DNA of 64,000 nt. It comes from Bin55 sp965220235 (GTDB lineage Bacteria; Pseudomonadota; Gammaproteobacteria; Pseudomonadales; Azotimanducaceae). A program made the translations under genes and the position numbers. This document shows positions 42,832 to 52,744 of this stretch, one piece after another. The first letter of the stretch is position 1, and each line of letters starts with the position of its first letter. The stretch covers positions 1,550,001 to 1,614,000 of the forward strand of contig OZ244815.1 of assembly GCA_965220235.1 (NCBI GenBank). The letters are read 5' to 3'. The notes beneath the pieces were generated by a model, which saw only the letters and a list, made by a program, of their open reading frames with translations, searched no databases and was not told the origin of the DNA.

Positions 42832-44982
42832 ATGACGATAGCGCGATTTAGCCGGCTGTTTTGCTATGTTGTTTGCCTCTCAGGCGTTTCGATATACGCG
42901 ACCCCGGTTCGTACGGACAACAGCACGGTTGAGCTCGTTGCCGAAGTACAGTCCATTGCTCCAGGTGAAGAGTTCGCTGTCGCATTTCTATTAAAGCCTG
43001 ATCCTGGCTGGCACATCTACTGGATTAATGCGGGTGATGCTGGGAAAGCAGCCAACTTGAAATGGGATTTGCCAGAAGGATTCGAAGCTGGCGAGCTTAC
43101 TTTTCCATCCCCAAATTTCGTCCCATTCGGACCATTGATGTCCTACGGGTATGACGAAGAGACGTTATTGATTGCACGTGTCGACGCGCCAATGATTGTT
43201 GACGACACAGTTCGATTGGCGGCAAATGCGAACTGGTTAATTTGTGACGATAACGTATGCATCCCCGAACGGGCTCAGGTTGAGTTGTCGTTGCCTCGTG
43301 GCGATGGTTCTGTCGACGAGGAATTGCGCGGCGGATTCGCTGCTGCGCGAGCTAAACACCCGATTTCAGTCCCATGGCAAGCGTCGTACACGTCAAACGA
43401 TGAAACGGTGCTTTTTGATTTAGAAATCCCCGAAGGTTTCAACACTAATGGCGAGATTTGGCTCTTTCCAGTTGCTGAAAAGTTCATCGACCATGCCGCG
43501 CCGCAAGTGTTTAGGGTGTCGAGTGGGCTTCTTCGTGTCGAGACTCTAGCGGGTCCTAGACACGCACGATACGACGAGACCTCTTTGGTTCTCAAGTTAT
43601 TCGATACAGACGCGTCAGGTGGACGTGATCAGGCGTTTTGGTTGGACGCCACTCGTGTGAATGAACTTGATGGGGTTGCATTCAGCAACTCGTTTGAACA
43701 CACCCCTGGTACAGCCGCAGAACACGCGGGAACTGACACGCCCGAGACTTCCAACTTGATGGCTTTCTTACGCAATTTGCTCTTCGCTGTTTTAGGCGGC
43801 TTGATCTTGAATGCGATGCCGTGTGTATTGCCGATTCTGAGTTTAAAAGCGCTATCTGTCGTTGAACTCTCCAATTCAAGCCCCAGTTCCGCCCGATTGT
43901 CTGGTTTGGTCTACTCGCTCGGCGTTCTTGTTTGTTTCTGTATTCTGGCGATCGCCATGTTCGTATTACGAAGTGCTGGAGAAGCGGTAGGGTGGGCGTT
44001 TCATCTGCAAAGTCCAACGATGTTGGTTCTGCTCGCGTTATTAATGGTGGCTGTTGGCTTGAACTTCTCAGGTGTATTCGAGCTGCGTGGTTCATTCGCA
44101 AACATTAGCGGGGTGTTTAACAAGGCATTCGCGGGCAAAGGTGAGGAATTCTTCACCGGAGTACTCGCTGTCATCGTGGCATCTCCGTGTACTGTCCCAT
44201 TTATGGGGGCGGCGCTCGGCTACGCTCTCGTGCAACCTGTCATCGCGGCGCTTGGGATCTTTCTTGGACTGGCATTGGGATTTGCACTGCCTTATCTCGC
44301 TATCTCGTTCGTACCCGCTATGAAGAGGATCTTGCCGAGACCAGGCGCATGGATGGGGACGATGCGGCGCATCATGTCGTTTCCTATGTATGCGACCGCT
44401 ATTTGGCTTATGTGGATTCTCGGCGGTCAGCGAGGCGTTAATGCTCTCGCGATGGTACTGATTGCCGCTATTACCCTGGCATTCGTACTGTGGGCGATCA
44501 CACGCGCTCGCGAGACCGATCTATGGCGTTGGCGGATTTCTGGCGCTGTTGGCTTGGTGCTTTTACTGGCAGCTGCGAATATCGCGCGAGATGATGATTT
44601 CGCAGTCTTACCTCAGTCTGCGAGCGCGACGCACGCACAAGAGAAGGAGTGGTCCGTAGAGATTGTGGAAACGCTGTTGGCGGAAAACAAACCCGTGTTC
44701 GCGTATTTCACTGCCGACTGGTGCATTACCTGTAAATACAACGAACGAGTCGCGTTACAGTCGAATCGTGTTCTCGATTTCTTCGAGCGCGAAGGCGTTC
44801 AAGTGTTAGTGGGCGACTGGACGTCCGAAGATCCAGCGATCACTGCAGAGCTGGAGAAACATGGACGCGCCGGCGTACCGCTCTACTTGTATTACGAAGT
44901 AGGTGCATCGATTGACTCGCCGGCGATCCTTCCGGAGATCCTAACTCCCGATTTGGTTATCGGACGTCTCAGTGAGGCTTGA
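42832..44982 (+). CDS. DsbD/ScsB-type protein-disulfide reductase
   Basis: The 716-residue protein has an N-terminal signal, then a periplasmic DsbD-like domain (WHIYWINAGDAG, and a Cys pair in LICDDNVCIPE). The central CcdA-like membrane domain carries two conserved Cys, in MPCVLPILSLKAL and ASPCTVPFMGAALGYAL. The C-terminal periplasmic thioredoxin domain holds CxxC in FTADWCITCKYNE. Electrons would flow from cytoplasmic thioredoxin through the membrane Cys pair to periplasmic partners. Its stop overlaps the end of the convergent TlpA-like gene by 42 bases. Those neighbouring TlpA-like lipoproteins are obvious candidate acceptors. Confidence 0.92.
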   Translation: MTIARFSRLFCYVVCLSGVSIYATPVRTDNSTVELVAEVQSIAPGEEFAVAFLLKPDPGWHIYWINAGDAGKAANLKWDLPEGFEAGELTFPSPNFVPFGPLMSYGYDEETLLIARVDAPMIVDDTVRLAANANWLICDDNVCIPERAQVELSLPRGDGSVDEELRGGFAAARAKHPISVPWQASYTSNDETVLFDLEIPEGFNTNGEIWLFPVAEKFIDHAAPQVFRVSSGLLRVETLAGPRHARYDETSLVLKLFDTDASGGRDQAFWLDATRVNELDGVAFSNSFEHTPGTAAEHAGTDTPETSNLMAFLRNLLFAVLGGLILNAMPCVLPILSLKALSVVELSNSSPSSARLSGLVYSLGVLVCFCILAIAMFVLRSAGEAVGWAFHLQSPTMLVLLALLMVAVGLNFSGVFELRGSFANISGVFNKAFAGKGEEFFTGVLAVIVASPCTVPFMGAALGYALVQPVIAALGIFLGLALGFALPYLAISFVPAMKRILPRPGAWMGTMRRIMSFPMYATAIWLMWILGGQRGVNALAMVLIAAITLAFVLWAITRARETDLWRWRISGAVGLVLLLAAANIARDDDFAVLPQSASATHAQEKEWSVEIVETLLAENKPVFAYFTADWCITCKYNERVALQSNRVLDFFEREGVQVLVGDWTSEDPAITAELEKHGRAGVPLYLYYEVGASIDSPAILPEILTPDLVIGRLSEA

Positions 44983-46449
44983 AGACGCTTCCCGATTTGC
45001 ACCGGGCATACCCGAATCTGCAAATTGAGCCGATAGGAGGCGATCTAGTTCTTCCATGCTCATATCTTTACCGACGATGCACGCGTCTTTGTTCAGTACG
45101 TAGCCTTTAGGAATGAATGTCACACCGTAGGAGTTGTATACGGGTCCGCGAGAACCCTCCAGTTGTAACTCTTCTAGATTAAGCCAGGGCAGTTCGTGCT
45201 CTTCGGTTGCTTCGACCCAGTCCTCGCGCGTACTGTCGATCGTTATCGCGACCACTTCAAAGCCATCGTCGCGGTACTCGCCGTACATGCGTTTCAATTC
45301 CGGGAACGTCGCGATACAAGGACCGCACCAAGATGCCCAAAAGTCAACTAGGACGACTTCGTTGTTCCCCAATACGTCGGTGAGCGAAATGTTTTCACCA
45401 TCGAAATCAGCGAGCGTAAATTCGGGCGCAATCTTGCCTGGAGAAAGGCTCTTGTCCGCGTCAACGCGCTTAAGGTGGGCAGTTAGACCATCGCGACGTG
45501 GCGAAATGCGACTTGCCACGACGTCGTCACTTAGTAACCCGGCCAATTCGTCAAGTCGCGAAACACCTTCCTGAACACGCCCTAATCCACCAAGTTCCAT
45601 CGCGAGCAAGGCATCCATAGGATCTGCGGAATTGCGCGCAAGCTCGTCTAATGCGTCGTTCTGTATATTGACTACCTTATCGTATAGCACGTAACGCTCA
45701 GGTCGCTCCATTTCTGCTTCAGAAGAGGCGGTCTCCACGACCTCACCTTCGCACGCATTCACTGGCGCGTCTGCTTCGGTCGTAGCAAGTGCAGTCTTCT
45801 CCTCGGATGAGACGTCTGCTTCCTCAACCAGTGTTGATTCATCATCGGTCTCAGTGTCTGTCGCAGCGACTTGAATCTCTGCTTGGGCTTCTTCCTCTGA
45901 CGTATCGCTAGTGTCAAGATTCGTATCTATCTCAGTAGCTGATGCTTCTTCTGCTTTCTTCTTGGCCTCTTCCGCCGCCTGCCACGCGGTAAGCGCATCA
46001 CCATAGGCATTTAAGGACGAAACAAAATCGTCACTCATCATCCAGCTCGCCACTAGCTGGCCATGTTTACCCGCGCCATCAGCGATCATGCCCTTGTTCT
46101 TACCGAGGTCGACGAGTTGGATCGACGCTTGAGGTTCTATGACCGCTTGGACCGAATCTTTGGCTTGGTCGCCGTCAAGAAGGTAAATACGAACGACCGT
46201 CGGTTCGTGAATTTCACCTTCAAGTTCGATCTGACCGTGACGCACTTTCGCCGATGCGATGTCTTCCCGAGTCGTCTTCCCATCAACATAAAAAGAACGT
46301 CGGACGACGATTTCTGGATTCTCTAACCCGTCCCCCGTGGCACCGAGTTCACCGGTCACCGTGTACTTAAATTCAGGGTCAATACCGCACCCGAGGAATC
46401 CGAGGGAAAGTAATGACGTTGCTGTTAATAACGCAACTGATCTGGTCAA
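44941..46449 (-). CDS. TlpA-like thioredoxin-fold lipoprotein 1
   Basis: The 502-residue lipoprotein has lipobox LGFLGC (Cys about 22). An N-terminal beta domain resembles the DUF4369 part of Bacteroidota TlpA proteins. A long acidic low-complexity stretch (about 165-240, rich in E, A, T, D) follows, and then a C-terminal thioredoxin domain with redox motif FWASWCGPC and a cis-Pro in TFIPKGYV. It begins at TTG 46449, overlapping the stop of the upstream gene by four bases. It is the third gene of the TonB receptor operon. A likely role is periplasmic disulfide reduction or cargo processing after uptake. Confidence 0.85.
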   Translation of the reverse strand: MTRSVALLTATSLLSLGFLGCGIDPEFKYTVTGELGATGDGLENPEIVVRRSFYVDGKTTREDIASAKVRHGQIELEGEIHEPTVVRIYLLDGDQAKDSVQAVIEPQASIQLVDLGKNKGMIADGAGKHGQLVASWMMSDDFVSSLNAYGDALTAWQAAEEAKKKAEEASATEIDTNLDTSDTSEEEAQAEIQVAATDTETDDESTLVEEADVSSEEKTALATTEADAPVNACEGEVVETASSEAEMERPERYVLYDKVVNIQNDALDELARNSADPMDALLAMELGGLGRVQEGVSRLDELAGLLSDDVVASRISPRRDGLTAHLKRVDADKSLSPGKIAPEFTLADFDGENISLTDVLGNNEVVLVDFWASWCGPCIATFPELKRMYGEYRDDGFEVVAITIDSTREDWVEATEEHELPWLNLEELQLEGSRGPVYNSYGVTFIPKGYVLNKDACIVGKDMSMEELDRLLSAQFADSGMPGANREASSSLTETSDNQIGS

Positions 46450-47780
46450 AGTAGTTCCTCTTCGAGTTTTTCGTCAAGTTTATGTTGTCGTAAATCTGTC
46501 GCCATGATGACACCAGTCTCGGCGTCCACAAGAAAATTCTTCGGTACACCGGTAACGCCATATGCGACCGCAGCAGGTGCATCGGGTCCCATTCCTAAGT
46601 CAATCCAGGGAAGACCCTGCTCTTCGGATGCAAGCTCCCAATCTTCACGGTCATCGTCGATCGTGAATGAGACAATTTCAAAACCGTTAGGTTTAAAACG
46701 TTCGTACGCTTGTTTCATATGTGGGATTTCAGCAATGCATGGTCCACACCACGATGCCCAAAACTCGAGCAATACCACCTTCGATTCTTCACGTACTTCG
46801 GAAAACTTGTGATTGGTTCCGTCCAGCGTGTACGCTTCGAAGTCCTGGATCTGATTGCCTTCAGAGAATTGAGCTTGCTGAGCGCGACGTACCTCCGCAG
46901 CTTCGTGACGTACGAGCGCTTCCCGTACCCAAGGATCGTCTGGCATGTCTTTGGCTAAATCACTAATCGCATTGCCATACCAAGGTCCAGTCAGCCAAGT
47001 CGTTTGCAATGTAAGTTTGCGAACGAGTAAATCTGCGTGGGTTGTTGCGATCTGTTTGCGTCCCTCCGTTTCTAGGTCGAGTATCCCGTTCATCGTCTCT
47101 GACTGAGCGTCGACTCGGTCTCGTCTCTCTTCCTCTGACTCATCTTCAACGGACTGTATCAGACTCAAGTACCGTTCATTCGCCTGGATGTAATCGGGAG
47201 ATTTCTTCCACGAGTTGAACACTGCATCGTTGTAGTATCCACCATCTATCACAAATCTTGAACGACTGTTCATCGTCAATGAAAGGTTGCCGGGTTCGAG
47301 GATGAAATGCTGGCCTTTCACTGGTGCCATAGGCATCCCCGTTTCACTCGTGGCGTAGAGGACATAGAAGTAGACGGGTTGTGGCTCGTCAACCGGAGCA
47401 GTCAAGGAGAACGTACCATCCTCTGCAATTTCCGCTTCTGCGACGATATTGAGACTTTCGTACAGTGCATCGCTTGGGTGAGGTCTCGTCTCATTGGAGG
47501 CGTCACTGGCTGAAGTCGCCGCCGCCATGCCGATCCCCGCGGCTGGTGTTGCGGCCGATGTTGCACTGGCGGCGGGAGCCACTGTCGTTGAGCTCGACAT
47601 TCCTATCGATTGGGATTTTTCATCCTTCTTATTAGGGTCGAATACGATGAATCGTCCGTTCGTATACGCCGCGGAGACGTCGCCCGAAAGGACCATCGTG
47701 GTAGAACTACTATTGTCCGTGCCGCAGCCGGCGAGAAAAGCGCAGGCTACGGCACAGATTGTTAGATAGGCGATCCGCAC
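46446..47780 (-). CDS. TlpA-like thioredoxin-fold lipoprotein 2
   Basis: The roughly 444-residue lipoprotein starts at GTG 47780, four bases after the TonB receptor stop, which gives a compact signal MRIAYLTICAVACAFLAGC. A longer frame from 47870 would lie inside the receptor gene. After a Ser/Ala/Thr-rich linker comes a DUF4369-like region, a helical middle (about 200-300), and a thioredoxin domain with FWASWCGPC and VTGVPKNFL. It is a paralogue of the next gene, whose start it overlaps by four bases. The two redox lipoproteins are translated as one operon with the receptor. Confidence 0.83.
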   Translation of the reverse strand: MRIAYLTICAVACAFLAGCGTDNSSSTTMVLSGDVSAAYTNGRFIVFDPNKKDEKSQSIGMSSSTTVAPAASATSAATPAAGIGMAAATSASDASNETRPHPSDALYESLNIVAEAEIAEDGTFSLTAPVDEPQPVYFYVLYATSETGMPMAPVKGQHFILEPGNLSLTMNSRSRFVIDGGYYNDAVFNSWKKSPDYIQANERYLSLIQSVEDESEEERRDRVDAQSETMNGILDLETEGRKQIATTHADLLVRKLTLQTTWLTGPWYGNAISDLAKDMPDDPWVREALVRHEAAEVRRAQQAQFSEGNQIQDFEAYTLDGTNHKFSEVREESKVVLLEFWASWCGPCIAEIPHMKQAYERFKPNGFEIVSFTIDDDREDWELASEEQGLPWIDLGMGPDAPAAVAYGVTGVPKNFLVDAETGVIMATDLRQHKLDEKLEEELL

Positions 47781-47784
47781 GGTG

Positions 47785-50748
47785 TCAGAACATCGTGTGT
47801 ATGGATACGCTGAAGGCGCGACCATAAAGTGGCGACGAATCGGGCGAAGATTGGGGAAGAATTTGGCCACCGGATCCTCTTACCTCCGTTTCACCGAAAT
47901 CATTGGTGAGATTTGAAATCACCAATGAAACGCGACTGTTTTCAAGAAACGCGGGAGAACCCCAGATTGAATCAGCTTGCATGTGGTAACTCAACGTCAA
48001 GTTAACGAGCCTTGGTGGCGTGTACGTACGTTCCACGTTCGTACTCATGGTCGTAGTTTTAGACTGTCCGGACACTGCCAGAGCAGCTTCTACGCCCCGA
48101 TAGAAATAGCGACTGACGAACGAACTGCCTTTCTTAGGTACTACGCCAATGGCGGTATTACCCGTCGTTGTGCCGACGACACTGATTGATTCAGTATCCA
48201 CGGCAGGATCGAGAACGAAATCGTAACTACGAGTATCGCTTAGTTTATAGCTTAGGTCAAATTCGCCCCTATCCGTGGTCGTATTCCAGAGAATCTCGTA
48301 GTCGATACCAGCACGATCGATGGATGACACGTTGATCCATCGTCGCTCTTGAAAGTACGTGTCAGTTGCAGCGTCGTAAAACGTATCGGATGGCAGGTCA
48401 TTGGGATCCACAATGAAATTGCTGAGCCGCGAGATGCGGTTTTCATACGCGACATCGCTATACGTGATCTTTAATCCAAGTGCTGGTAACGCCGTAGGAA
48501 AATACTCGAATCCGTAACTAAGCGTATTTCCTGTCTCCGCTTGCAGATCGGGATTCCCACCTTCTCTGACGATGACTGGCGTTTGTACAAGACTACCATC
48601 CGGTTGCTCGAGAAAGATACCGCGGAAGGGTGCACTTGGTCCTTGCGAAGCCGCTCTCAATAGCTGATTGAGTTGCGGAGCGACAAACGCGGTTTGACGA
48701 CTGAGTTTAAACCTGACACTTTCGACAGGTGCATAGACAAGCCCTGCACCCCACGTCGTTTCAGCCCCAGGATCTGGGAGATCCTCCACATCCATACCGA
48801 CGTCGTCTTGAAAGTAGGTGACATCAGGATCCGAATACGAGTCGCGTCGTGCCGAGAACGTCAAGTTCAGGCGCGATGCTCCCGGGCGCGCGTTATTATC
48901 GGAAACGAGTGGTACTGCACCTTCGAGGAAAAGCGCCCAGTTCGAACGCGAAGCCTCCGTATGGAAATTCGTGATATCACCTAGTGGTGTTTCGAGCGTG
49001 GCGACTTGAAACTCGCTAGAGGTTTCGAGTCCAGTAGATTCATTACTCGCGCCTACCAAGAGACGTACCGATCCCGCAGCCGTCTCGTACACGTCCCCTT
49101 TTAACAGACCACTAAATCGTGTTTGCGTGTTCAAACTCGACGCCATGAGTTCGTCTTGCAGGTATGCAGAAATGTCGCCGAAGGGATTGATCGCTGGAGG
49201 CGGGGGATCTGATACTTGACACCGACCAAAGGAGAAGCGACCACCCATAGCGTCACACTCTTCTCTTGTAATAAATAAGAATCTGCGAATAGGCGTTACA
49301 CCGTCCGAGTTCATTCCATCCCGAAGGATTGTGCGATCGATGTCGAAGTACCGTGACGAATCTGCATCTTCACGTGAAGATCCAGCGCTGATTTCCCAGT
49401 CCCAACGATCGCTGAGGTCGCCGGTCAGGTCGAAGCTGAAATCCAGAATATTCGCATCCGTTTCCACGAACGGCTGCGGCATGTCGCGCCGTTGTCCTCG
49501 AACGTGGACGCTACGCCCAAATGGGTTGAACGGACTTCTACCCGTCAACGTTTCGCCGGAGAAAGAAATGTACCCACGTCGATTTATCGTGTTCCGCATC
49601 TCGCCGCGAACTTGGGCGTCTAGCGTCAACGAATCAGTTAAATCGGTAGAAAAACCAACGTTATAGCTGTCTCGCGTTGTCTCCGGCAGTACGGAATAGC
49701 CCGTTTGGGTTTCGGCGCCCCAATTCGGCAAGCCGAATTCGGTAATTTCCGTAACGGACGAATTCTCATTGAATCCTTCGGGCAGCACGGCGTAACGAAT
49801 TTCTTCAGCGCGCGCTTTGTCATCGTCACTCAGCTCTCTGAATTGTGGAAACGTGATGACTGTGCCATCCAATCGGTACATGATGGGAAATGCTTCACCG
49901 GTTTGTGAGCAACAAAATCGCACATCAAGTTGTGGACCGGAGAAAATAGACTGTTGGAACAAAGTGACTTCACGGTCGGATGCATCCAAACCCGAATGAT
50001 CAGCACGCTGATAACCGGCACGCACTTGTGCGTTACCCAGGACTCGCGACGTATTGATAGAGACTCTACTTTCGCTGTAGCCCGCCGCGTCCGGTCGGTC
50101 GTAATTGAGGGTCAACTCAACTCCTTCGTAGTCTTTTCGCGTAATGACATTGACGACCCCACCTACAGCATCTGAACCATAGATCGCAGACGCGCCGTCC
50201 AGTACCACTTCAATCCTCTCTACCATGGAGAGTGGAATAGAGGATATATCAGTGACGCCACCTAAAAGCCCGTTGTAACCAATACGTTTACCGTCGACGA
50301 GAATAAGAGTCGATTCGCTTCCAAGACCTCGAAGGTTTACGGTGGAAGCGCCAGTAAGGTTGCTTGCCTGATTCAGGTCTGACCCGAATCGTTCGCTCGT
50401 TGCGTTGCTATTCTGCGGTAACTGCCTGAGAATACGTTCAAGTGTGACCTCACCCATTGATCGGATGGTATCTTGGTCTAATACGATCGTCTGACTCGCT
50501 TGATCGCCAGGATATTGTTGAAGTCGACTTCCGGTGACGATTACTTCTTCTATCGGCGTCGCGGGAACGACGGGTGCATCCTCGAGTTCGGTGGCCTCTA
50601 CTTCGTCTTCATCTTCTGCTGCGTCCTCTTGAGCATGAGCGACACTGACCAAGAGCAACGACGCAATCAAAACTACGAAAACGCTACGAAAGCGATTGAG
50701 GATGTCTGCGAAATCTTCGCGGCTTAATTGGAACGTCCAGTGCATCAT
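47785..50748 (-). CDS. TonB-dependent receptor heading a TlpA operon
   Basis: This receptor has about 987 residues. The signal peptide ends VLIASLLLVSVAHAQ. An acidic linker and the TonB-box-like segment IEEVIVTGSRL lead to the plug (STVNLRGLGSESTLILVDGK, VLDGASAIYGSDAVGGVVNVI). The barrel ends in YGRAFSVSIHTMF. A GGGGGA ribosome site before ATG 50748 fixes the start; an upstream in-frame ATG at 50769 is less likely. Two TlpA-like lipoproteins follow immediately, an arrangement more familiar from SusC-type loci. Ligand unknown; a thiol- or disulfide-containing peptide or metal complex would suit the redox partners, but this is inference. A TAGAAT box on the minus strand (50782-50787) may be its -10 element. 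Confidence 0.9.
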   Translation of the reverse strand: MMHWTFQLSREDFADILNRFRSVFVVLIASLLLVSVAHAQEDAAEDEDEVEATELEDAPVVPATPIEEVIVTGSRLQQYPGDQASQTIVLDQDTIRSMGEVTLERILRQLPQNSNATSERFGSDLNQASNLTGASTVNLRGLGSESTLILVDGKRIGYNGLLGGVTDISSIPLSMVERIEVVLDGASAIYGSDAVGGVVNVITRKDYEGVELTLNYDRPDAAGYSESRVSINTSRVLGNAQVRAGYQRADHSGLDASDREVTLFQQSIFSGPQLDVRFCCSQTGEAFPIMYRLDGTVITFPQFRELSDDDKARAEEIRYAVLPEGFNENSSVTEITEFGLPNWGAETQTGYSVLPETTRDSYNVGFSTDLTDSLTLDAQVRGEMRNTINRRGYISFSGETLTGRSPFNPFGRSVHVRGQRRDMPQPFVETDANILDFSFDLTGDLSDRWDWEISAGSSREDADSSRYFDIDRTILRDGMNSDGVTPIRRFLFITREECDAMGGRFSFGRCQVSDPPPPAINPFGDISAYLQDELMASSLNTQTRFSGLLKGDVYETAAGSVRLLVGASNESTGLETSSEFQVATLETPLGDITNFHTEASRSNWALFLEGAVPLVSDNNARPGASRLNLTFSARRDSYSDPDVTYFQDDVGMDVEDLPDPGAETTWGAGLVYAPVESVRFKLSRQTAFVAPQLNQLLRAASQGPSAPFRGIFLEQPDGSLVQTPVIVREGGNPDLQAETGNTLSYGFEYFPTALPALGLKITYSDVAYENRISRLSNFIVDPNDLPSDTFYDAATDTYFQERRWINVSSIDRAGIDYEILWNTTTDRGEFDLSYKLSDTRSYDFVLDPAVDTESISVVGTTTGNTAIGVVPKKGSSFVSRYFYRGVEAALAVSGQSKTTTMSTNVERTYTPPRLVNLTLSYHMQADSIWGSPAFLENSRVSLVISNLTNDFGETEVRGSGGQILPQSSPDSSPLYGRAFSVSIHTMF

Positions 50749-51433
50749 AGTCCCCCGATCCGTACGCATTTAGACACGGCTATTCTAGTTGGAAAATGAA
50801 AAAAAACGTATATCGAAATATCAGTTTGAAATAAGCACTTTGAGGAATCTCTGAGTTCGCGAACGCAGTGTTGGACCTATGCGAGACGCTATTTGTGCTA
50901 TCGCATAATCGACACGTTGTTTTAAGGATGCGATATCTGAATGCTGGAACCTCCTGCGTAGAGATGCGACATCTTAGCCTCTCATTCGCTCAAGAGCAGA
51001 AGCATATGAATGGCTGTAGATTCGAACTCGACGGATCTTTTGGGTAACTTTCATTCGCTTAATTTTGAACTTTCGGTAGCTAGTCTGTTCTCGTGTTGGG
51101 GGAACCTCTTCGAATCTGGCATTCAAGCGGTTTAGTCTATGTCGTTGTTGAAGTCAAGGCGACAGGATTGTATAATGAATCTATATTATCATTTATAATC
51201 AATAGGTTACGTGATAATTCTCTTACGTTCAACCAAAAGTCAGGCTCCACGTTTCGCGTGATGAAGTGGTGCACACTATAAGCAAGTTACCAACCAAATT
51301 GAACGCGCGAAGGCACTTCTCGGTCACTCGCAATTTACGTGAGTAAATTCGATATAATCGTAAAACACTCATGAGTATTTTAGGGTTAACCTTACTTTGC
51401 TCATATCATAAATAGTGAAGGGAATCTAGGCAG
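50749..51433. other. AT-rich regulatory region between TonB operon and DUF4143 ATPase
   Basis: These 685 bases hold no supported gene. A 62-codon plus-strand frame (51093-51281) has no recognisable domain. The left part contains three related ATGCGATA/ATGCGACA elements (listed separately) upstream of the receptor promoter. The right part is AT-rich. Confidence 0.5.
50899..50974. repeat. Three copies of an ATGCGAYA element
   Basis: TATCGCAT at 50899-50906 is the inverse of ATGCGATA at 50928-50935. A direct near-copy follows as GATGCGACATCT at 50963-50974, 36 bases after GATGCGATATCT (50927-50938). Position upstream of the receptor operon suggests an operator array, without proof. Confidence 0.4.
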
Positions 51434-52585
51434 GTGACAACCAGACCAGTCGCGGTCAGCCGCTATTTAAAACCCTACATTCGCTCAGATCTTAAGCGCA
51501 AGATGGTGTTTGTTGGTGGTCCAAGACAGGTAGGCAAGACGACGTTAGCGATTGATTTACTTGGAACGTCAAGTCGACGACATCCTGCGTACCTGAACTG
51601 GGATGATGACCATGCTCGTAAGAAATTGATAGATGCGGAATTCCCTAGCGGACAGCCATTGTTGGTATTCGACGAACTTCATAAATTTCCTCGCTGGCGA
51701 AATCTGGTGAAAGGCTTGTACGACACGCAGGGAGACTTGACTTCAATTCTGGTGACTGGATCAGCTCGTTTGGATCACTACCGTAAGGGAGGCGATTCAC
51801 TTCAAGGTCGGTATCACTTTTACCGTTTACATCCTATCTCCTTGAATGAGATAGCAACAGTGCCGAACAAAGACGATCTCGAAGCGTTATTACGATTTGG
51901 TGGATTTCCAGAACCACTGTTGGCTGGAGATATTCGCCTTTGGAGAAGATGGCGACGTGAACGTATATCGAGGGTGGTATACGAAGACATAAGAGATCTT
52001 GAAAACCTACGTCAGGTTGGGTTAGTCGAGCTGCTGATTGAGACTTTACCTGAACGAGTTGGTTCACCTTTATCAATAAATAGTCTCTCCGAAGATCTTC
52101 AAGTTGCACACGAAACAGTCAAGCGATGGTTGGATATCCTCGAAAATCTATACGTTTGCTACCGCATCGCGCCGTTCGGAACGCCCCGTATTCGTGCGGT
52201 GAAGAAGGAATCGAAACTCTATTTATGGGACTGGTCACAAGTGCCTGGCGATGGTGAACGTTTTGAAAACTTGGTGGCAAGCCACCTTTTAAAGTACTGC
52301 CACTTTGTCGAAGACACTGATGGTTTCAAGATGGAGCTTCGATTCCTCCGCGACACCGATCGAAGAGAAGTTGACTTCGTTGTCCTACGAGACAATCGAC
52401 CTCTCTTTGCCGTTGAATGTAAGACAGGTGCCAAATCACCGAATCGTGCGATCGAGTACTTCCGTATGCGCACGGACATTCGCAATTTCTACCAAGTGCA
52501 TCTGAGCGATCGCGATTACATGGATAACAACGGAACGCGCGTGTTGCCGTTTGTGACGTTTTGCCGCGAAATCGGTTTACCGTAG
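51434..52585 (+). CDS. AAA ATPase with C-terminal DUF4143
   Basis: The 383-residue protein has an N-terminal P-loop (FVGGPRQVGKTTLA, about 33), Walker B LLVFDELHKFPRWRN and sensor region LVTGSARLD. A winged-helix-like middle is followed by the DUF4143 nuclease-fold domain (MELRFLRDTDRREVDFVV, AVECKTGAKSP). The D...ExK pattern of that domain is that of PD-(D/E)XK nucleases. Such ATPases are common accessory genes of unknown role, often near defence or mobile DNA. It begins at GTG 51434. It stands alone in AT-richer surroundings, which is consistent with acquisition. Confidence 0.88.
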   Translation: MTTRPVAVSRYLKPYIRSDLKRKMVFVGGPRQVGKTTLAIDLLGTSSRRHPAYLNWDDDHARKKLIDAEFPSGQPLLVFDELHKFPRWRNLVKGLYDTQGDLTSILVTGSARLDHYRKGGDSLQGRYHFYRLHPISLNEIATVPNKDDLEALLRFGGFPEPLLAGDIRLWRRWRRERISRVVYEDIRDLENLRQVGLVELLIETLPERVGSPLSINSLSEDLQVAHETVKRWLDILENLYVCYRIAPFGTPRIRAVKKESKLYLWDWSQVPGDGERFENLVASHLLKYCHFVEDTDGFKMELRFLRDTDRREVDFVVLRDNRPLFAVECKTGAKSPNRAIEYFRMRTDIRNFYQVHLSDRDYMDNNGTRVLPFVTFCREIGLP

Positions 52586-52744
52586 GCACGGGATGAGGTT
52601 CTTCAGATATTCGAATCCTCTTCGCAATATCGTTCGGAACAAAAGAGTGCAGACTGATCATTCGCCAGATTCAAGATCGATGGGACATGCTGCAGAGTGA
52701 ACTCGTCCTAAAATCGCCGCGCTAGGTAGAAGACCAAACATTTC

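Noticed and set aside
45134..45574. 146-codon plus-strand frame antisense to the TlpA-like gene
   Set aside because: Ser-rich shadow of the thioredoxin domain, with no gene-like features.
51093..51281. 62-codon plus-strand frame in the AT-rich region before the DUF4143 ATPase
   Set aside because: No domain, weak start context, no neighbouring partner.
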